The notes beneath the pieces are model-generated. The model ran no database searches, had not been told where the DNA came from, and worked only from the letters and a program-made list of their open reading frames with translations. A stretch of 64,000 bases of DNA from Dyadobacter pollutisoli (GTDB lineage: Bacteria; Bacteroidota; Bacteroidia; Cytophagales; Spirosomataceae), in contig NZ_CP112998.1 of the NCBI RefSeq assembly GCF_026625565.1, positions 3,226,501-3,290,500 on the forward strand. The letters are read 5' to 3'. Within the stretch, counting starts at the first letter, position 1; each line of letters opens with the position of its first letter. A program made the translations under genes and the position numbers. Of this stretch, positions 61,455 to 64,000 are shown one piece after another.

Positions 61455-62672
61455 TCACTTGGTTATCGTGATCCTTCTTCCTTCTATCCGGTATTTTACA
61501 CCGATATAATTAAGGATGTTCATAAATTCAAAAATACTGGCATCCCGTGAAACCTTACCCGAAAACCTTCGGATGGTAGGCTCACCTTCAAACCCGACAT
61601 CCACGTCATACCACCTGCTTACTTCTTTCATGACGGTTTGAATTCCGGCATCCTCAAAATAAAACACCCCGTTCTTCCAGGCAACGACCTCTTCCATATT
61701 CGCAACGCTTTTGTTGATCGTTCCGCCCTTGTCAATACTTGCCTGCTCTCCGGGGATCAGGCGACTGCTGCCCCGCTTGTTGGTGAGGATCACCGATCCT
61801 TTTACCAAGGTGGTCCTGGACATTTCCTCGTCAGGATAATTTCTTACATTGAAACTGGTTCCCAGAACATTTACCTCTCCACCGGTGAATGAGACCTTAA
61901 ATGGCCTTGACTGATCGTGAACTACTTCAAAAAATACTTCTCCCTGAATGGACACACTCCGCTCATTTTTTTTGAATGTAGTAGGAAAAGTAATGGAAGA
62001 AGCCGTGTTCAACCATGCTTTGCTCCCATCCGGCAATACAATTTCATACCTTCCGCCCCGTGGTGTTGAAATGGTATTTGACCCATGTTCTACTGCAAGA
62101 TCATGCTCTCTAACTGCCTTGTAAACAATGGTTCCATCCTCTGATTTGTTGATTTCGGTTTTACCTTGAACGGCCAGAACTCCCTCCGCGGCCTGATCCA
62201 GTGCAATCTGCGACCCGTCTGCCAAGGTCAAGGTAGCCCTGTTACCCGCGGGAGCAATCTGGTTCACGGCGGCGACCTGGTTCTGCCCTACCGGCCTATG
62301 GGTCTTCTTCCACATTCCCCACATGAGCCCCAGCCCACCGGCAATAATGCATACTGCCGCAATGTATCGGTACCACAAGGGCCTGCTCTTTTCTCTGCAC
62401 TCGTCTACCTCTCCAAAGTTTGAGTCTTCCCCGTTCGCTTTCTGGGAGGCCGGTTCGAGAATGAAAGCCAGCATCTTTGAGCTTTTTTCTGAATCAATGA
62501 TTTTCTCCTGCTCGCTCAGCTCACTCCATGCATGATCGATCAACAACAAAAGCTGCCTGTCATCTTTTTCTTCCCTGACGAGTCCCTTTAGCTCCTCAAT
62601 TTCACGATCTGTGGCAATGTTGTGGTAGTAGAGTCGGAAAAGTTCCGCCAATCGACTGTGGTGTGTACCCAT
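61455..62672 (-). CDS. FecR-family anti-sigma factor
   Basis: A 405-residue membrane protein: cytoplasmic N-terminal part (LAELFRLYYHNIATDREIEEL; in part), membrane helix at about 103-120, FecR domain (GGRYEIVLPDGSKAWLNTASSI; in part) and C-terminal DUF4974-like domain (FYFEDAGIQTVMKEVSRWY; in part). It is longer than the first FecR. A 226-base gap, with no gene seen, separates it from SusC. Confidence 0.93.
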   Translation of the reverse strand: MGTHHSRLAELFRLYYHNIATDREIEELKGLVREEKDDRQLLLLIDHAWSELSEQEKIIDSEKSSKMLAFILEPASQKANGEDSNFGEVDECREKSRPLWYRYIAAVCIIAGGLGLMWGMWKKTHRPVGQNQVAAVNQIAPAGNRATLTLADGSQIALDQAAEGVLAVQGKTEINKSEDGTIVYKAVREHDLAVEHGSNTISTPRGGRYEIVLPDGSKAWLNTASSITFPTTFKKNERSVSIQGEVFFEVVHDQSRPFKVSFTGGEVNVLGTSFNVRNYPDEEMSRTTLVKGSVILTNKRGSSRLIPGEQASIDKGGTINKSVANMEEVVAWKNGVFYFEDAGIQTVMKEVSRWYDVDVGFEGEPTIRRFSGKVSRDASIFEFMNILNYIGVKYRIEGRRITITK

Positions 62673-62760
62673 TCTGGAAAATCATTATTTTACTATTTCA
62701 GCCTCTCAACTGTATAGACTCAAAATGAATAAAAAAGGGGGTAGGGCGGAATGAAATATT

Positions 62761-63345
62761 TTAAAAAAAAAGTAATATAATCCAAAGAAAACCACCAAAC
62801 AGCTTTCTTTGAAGATATTTTGTGATGGATTTGCTCGCTAATTGCAGATAGGTTTTAACCGTCTCGCGGGAAATATTCAACCGCGAGGCAATTTCATGGT
62901 ATTTGAGGTTTTCATGACGGCTTAGCAGATATACCGTACGCTGCTGGTTCGGCAGCTGATCAATGGCTTCGTCTATCCATTGAGGATGCTCGGAAACCTC
63001 GTTGTCGCCTTCTATTTCATCTTCGATCGTAGTCCAGTTGATGTCCAGGATCATAGCCCGTTCCTCGGCAAGTTTTTTCAATGCGCTCAACGCCTGATTC
63101 CTCGACGCTGCACTTAGATAAGAGCGAAAATCGTTTATTTCCAGCAAGCACTCCCTCTTTGACCATATTTTAAGGAAAACGTCCTGGACAACTTCCTCGG
63201 TTAATTCCCTCGACTTGGTAATTCGGAAAATATGTGTTGCTAGTAGCTGATGATATTGATTAAAGAACGAGCGGAACGCTCTCTCATCTCCTCCAACAAT
63301 TTTAAGGATTACTTCTCTCTCATCGTAGACGGTTAGATACGACAT
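62761..63345 (-). CDS. RNA polymerase ECF sigma factor
   Basis: A 194-residue sigma factor: region 2 (FRSFFNQYHQLLATHIFRITK, TEEVVQDVFLKIW; in part) and region 4 (IDQLPNQQRTVYLLSRHENLKYHEIASRL). It ends in a hydrophobic tail GGFLWIILLFF, like the other sigma factor in the window. It heads the second signalling/uptake locus. Confidence 0.92.
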   Translation of the reverse strand: MSYLTVYDEREVILKIVGGDERAFRSFFNQYHQLLATHIFRITKSRELTEEVVQDVFLKIWSKRECLLEINDFRSYLSAASRNQALSALKKLAEERAMILDINWTTIEDEIEGDNEVSEHPQWIDEAIDQLPNQQRTVYLLSRHENLKYHEIASRLNISRETVKTYLQLASKSITKYLQRKLFGGFLWIILLFF

Positions 63346-63519
63346 CAGATGATCCGTTTATACTTTCTTACAATAGTACTTGGTTAATATTTATAATAAA
63401 AATAATTATAGTTCATTTTTACTCCAAACCGGAACATTAAAATAACGATAATGTTCAGCGGTAATGGAACGGCAGCCAGAGGACGCATGGCAAATGGGAA
63501 AGTTTAGCCCGGTACCGCA

Positions 63520-64000
63520 CTAGCCTGAGTGTTCCTGCAAAAGCTTCCTATATCGGTCAAGCACACTTGATTTGGAGATAAAACCTGCGAACTCTCCGTT
63601 GGTTTTAATCACGGGCAGGTTCCACAACGCGGTTTCGTCAAATTTCTTCGCGACATCGACAACTGAATCTGACTCATAAACAACCCTTCCGACTGGTTTC
63701 ATCAGACTTTTTACCTCTAATGATTTATCCAGCTCCCCGCCAAACAGTATTGGTCTTATCCCATCGAGATTGATAATTCCAGTCAGTACAGACTTGTCGT
63801 TTAAAACTGCAATCAGGTTTCGGTGCCCATTCTTCAAAACCTCCATGAGCTCATTCATTGAAGCAGTTTCGCTGATAAGCTGGGTATCCTTGTCGACTAA
63901 ATCCATCGTATGAAGCAACGATAATAAATTTTTATCATGCTCCCTGGTAAAGATCTGCCTTTCCTTGACAAACCTTTCCATTTCCGGTGAGGTTGGAGAA
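63520..64000 (-). CDS. C-terminal CBS-pair region, probably of a ClC-type chloride channel (partial)
   Basis: The frame is open to the right edge (reading SPTSPEMERF at the edge), so the true start lies outside. Visible are a linker (KERQIFTREHDKNLLSLLHTM; in part) and two CBS motifs (about LMEVLKNGHRNLIAVLNDK and VVDVAKKFDETALWNLPVI). The linker resembles that joining ClC channels to their CBS pair in Bacteroidota. CBS pairs bind adenine nucleotides and tune gating. A different CBS-bearing protein is possible. Confidence 0.6.
   Translation of the reverse strand, partial: SPTSPEMERFVKERQIFTREHDKNLLSLLHTMDLVDKDTQLISETASMNELMEVLKNGHRNLIAVLNDKSVLTGIINLDGIRPILFGGELDKSLEVKSLMKPVGRVVYESDSVVDVAKKFDETALWNLPVIKTNGEFAGFISKSSVLDRYRKLLQEHSG

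Overview
The window looks like a chromosomal segment of a Bacteroidota bacterium, probably a Cytophagales relative (Dyadobacter/Spirosoma-like; the genus is inference). Reasons: two ECF sigma/FecR/SusC/SusD loci, a GH127 enzyme, a sulfatase, LytS/LytTR two-component genes, PadR plus 'permease-prefix' ABC permeases, and near absence of Shine-Dalgarno sequences.

Layout. 1-6.2 kb: end of a GH127 arabinofuranosidase gene, a MacB/FtsX permease, a RibD/DHFR-like reductase, a DUF1801 protein and a ketopantoate-reductase relative. 6.4-31.8 kb: a large RiPP locus of class I lanthipeptide type. Its plus-strand left arm holds a LytS kinase, a LytTR regulator, a 46-residue Ser/Thr-rich Cys-free peptide gene, a full-length LanB dehydratase, a second LytTR regulator, two small peptide genes, a radical SAM/SPASM enzyme, a DUF5694 protein and an S41 protease. 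A minus-strand operon (26.9 to 17.1 kb) holds a TonB-dependent receptor, a LanC-like protein without zinc ligands, a canonical LanC, a luciferase-like flavin oxidoreductase, a helical-repeat protein, a C39-peptidase ABC transporter and an HlyD-type adaptor. Divergent from it are five tandem double-glycine precursor genes with Cys-rich cores and a second full-length LanB. 31.9-40.0 kb: sigma/FecR/SusC/SusD/sulfatase locus. 40.1-43.1 kb: a DUF1343 remnant, an SRPBCC/ArsR pair, a DJ-1 protein and small genes. 43.1-47.7 kb: a STAND-type NTPase with a restriction-like nuclease domain plus a membrane partner, a likely defence module. 47.8-52.0 kb: a duplicated and partly decayed PadR region and a permease. 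52.0-63.3 kb: a second sigma/FecR/SusC/SusD locus with DJ-1, TIM-barrel, and GMC oxidoreductase genes. Right edge: the CBS end of a probable ClC channel.

The most interesting signal is in the precursor array. A complete cloverleaf with anticodon UUC and most known glutamate identity elements lies at 27091-27161, 71 bases before the first precursor start codon. A second copy at 27942-28009, before the fourth precursor, keeps its acceptor stem (one pair changed on both strands) and its T arm but has lost the anticodon. Class I LanB dehydratases use glutamyl-tRNA(Glu) as co-substrate. The simplest reading is that this locus carries its own glutamyl donor tRNA genes, co-duplicated with precursor genes. 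No search was possible here, so whether similar cases are known is untested.

How the parts may work together (inference): the LanBs glutamylate and dehydrate Ser/Thr; LanC forms thioether rings, perhaps with its zinc-less paralogue as partner; the flavin enzyme may tailor residues; the C39 transporter cuts after the double glycine and exports with the HlyD protein; LytS and the two LytTR regulators control expression. The radical SAM enzyme with its two small peptides may be a second RiPP pathway using the same export and regulation.
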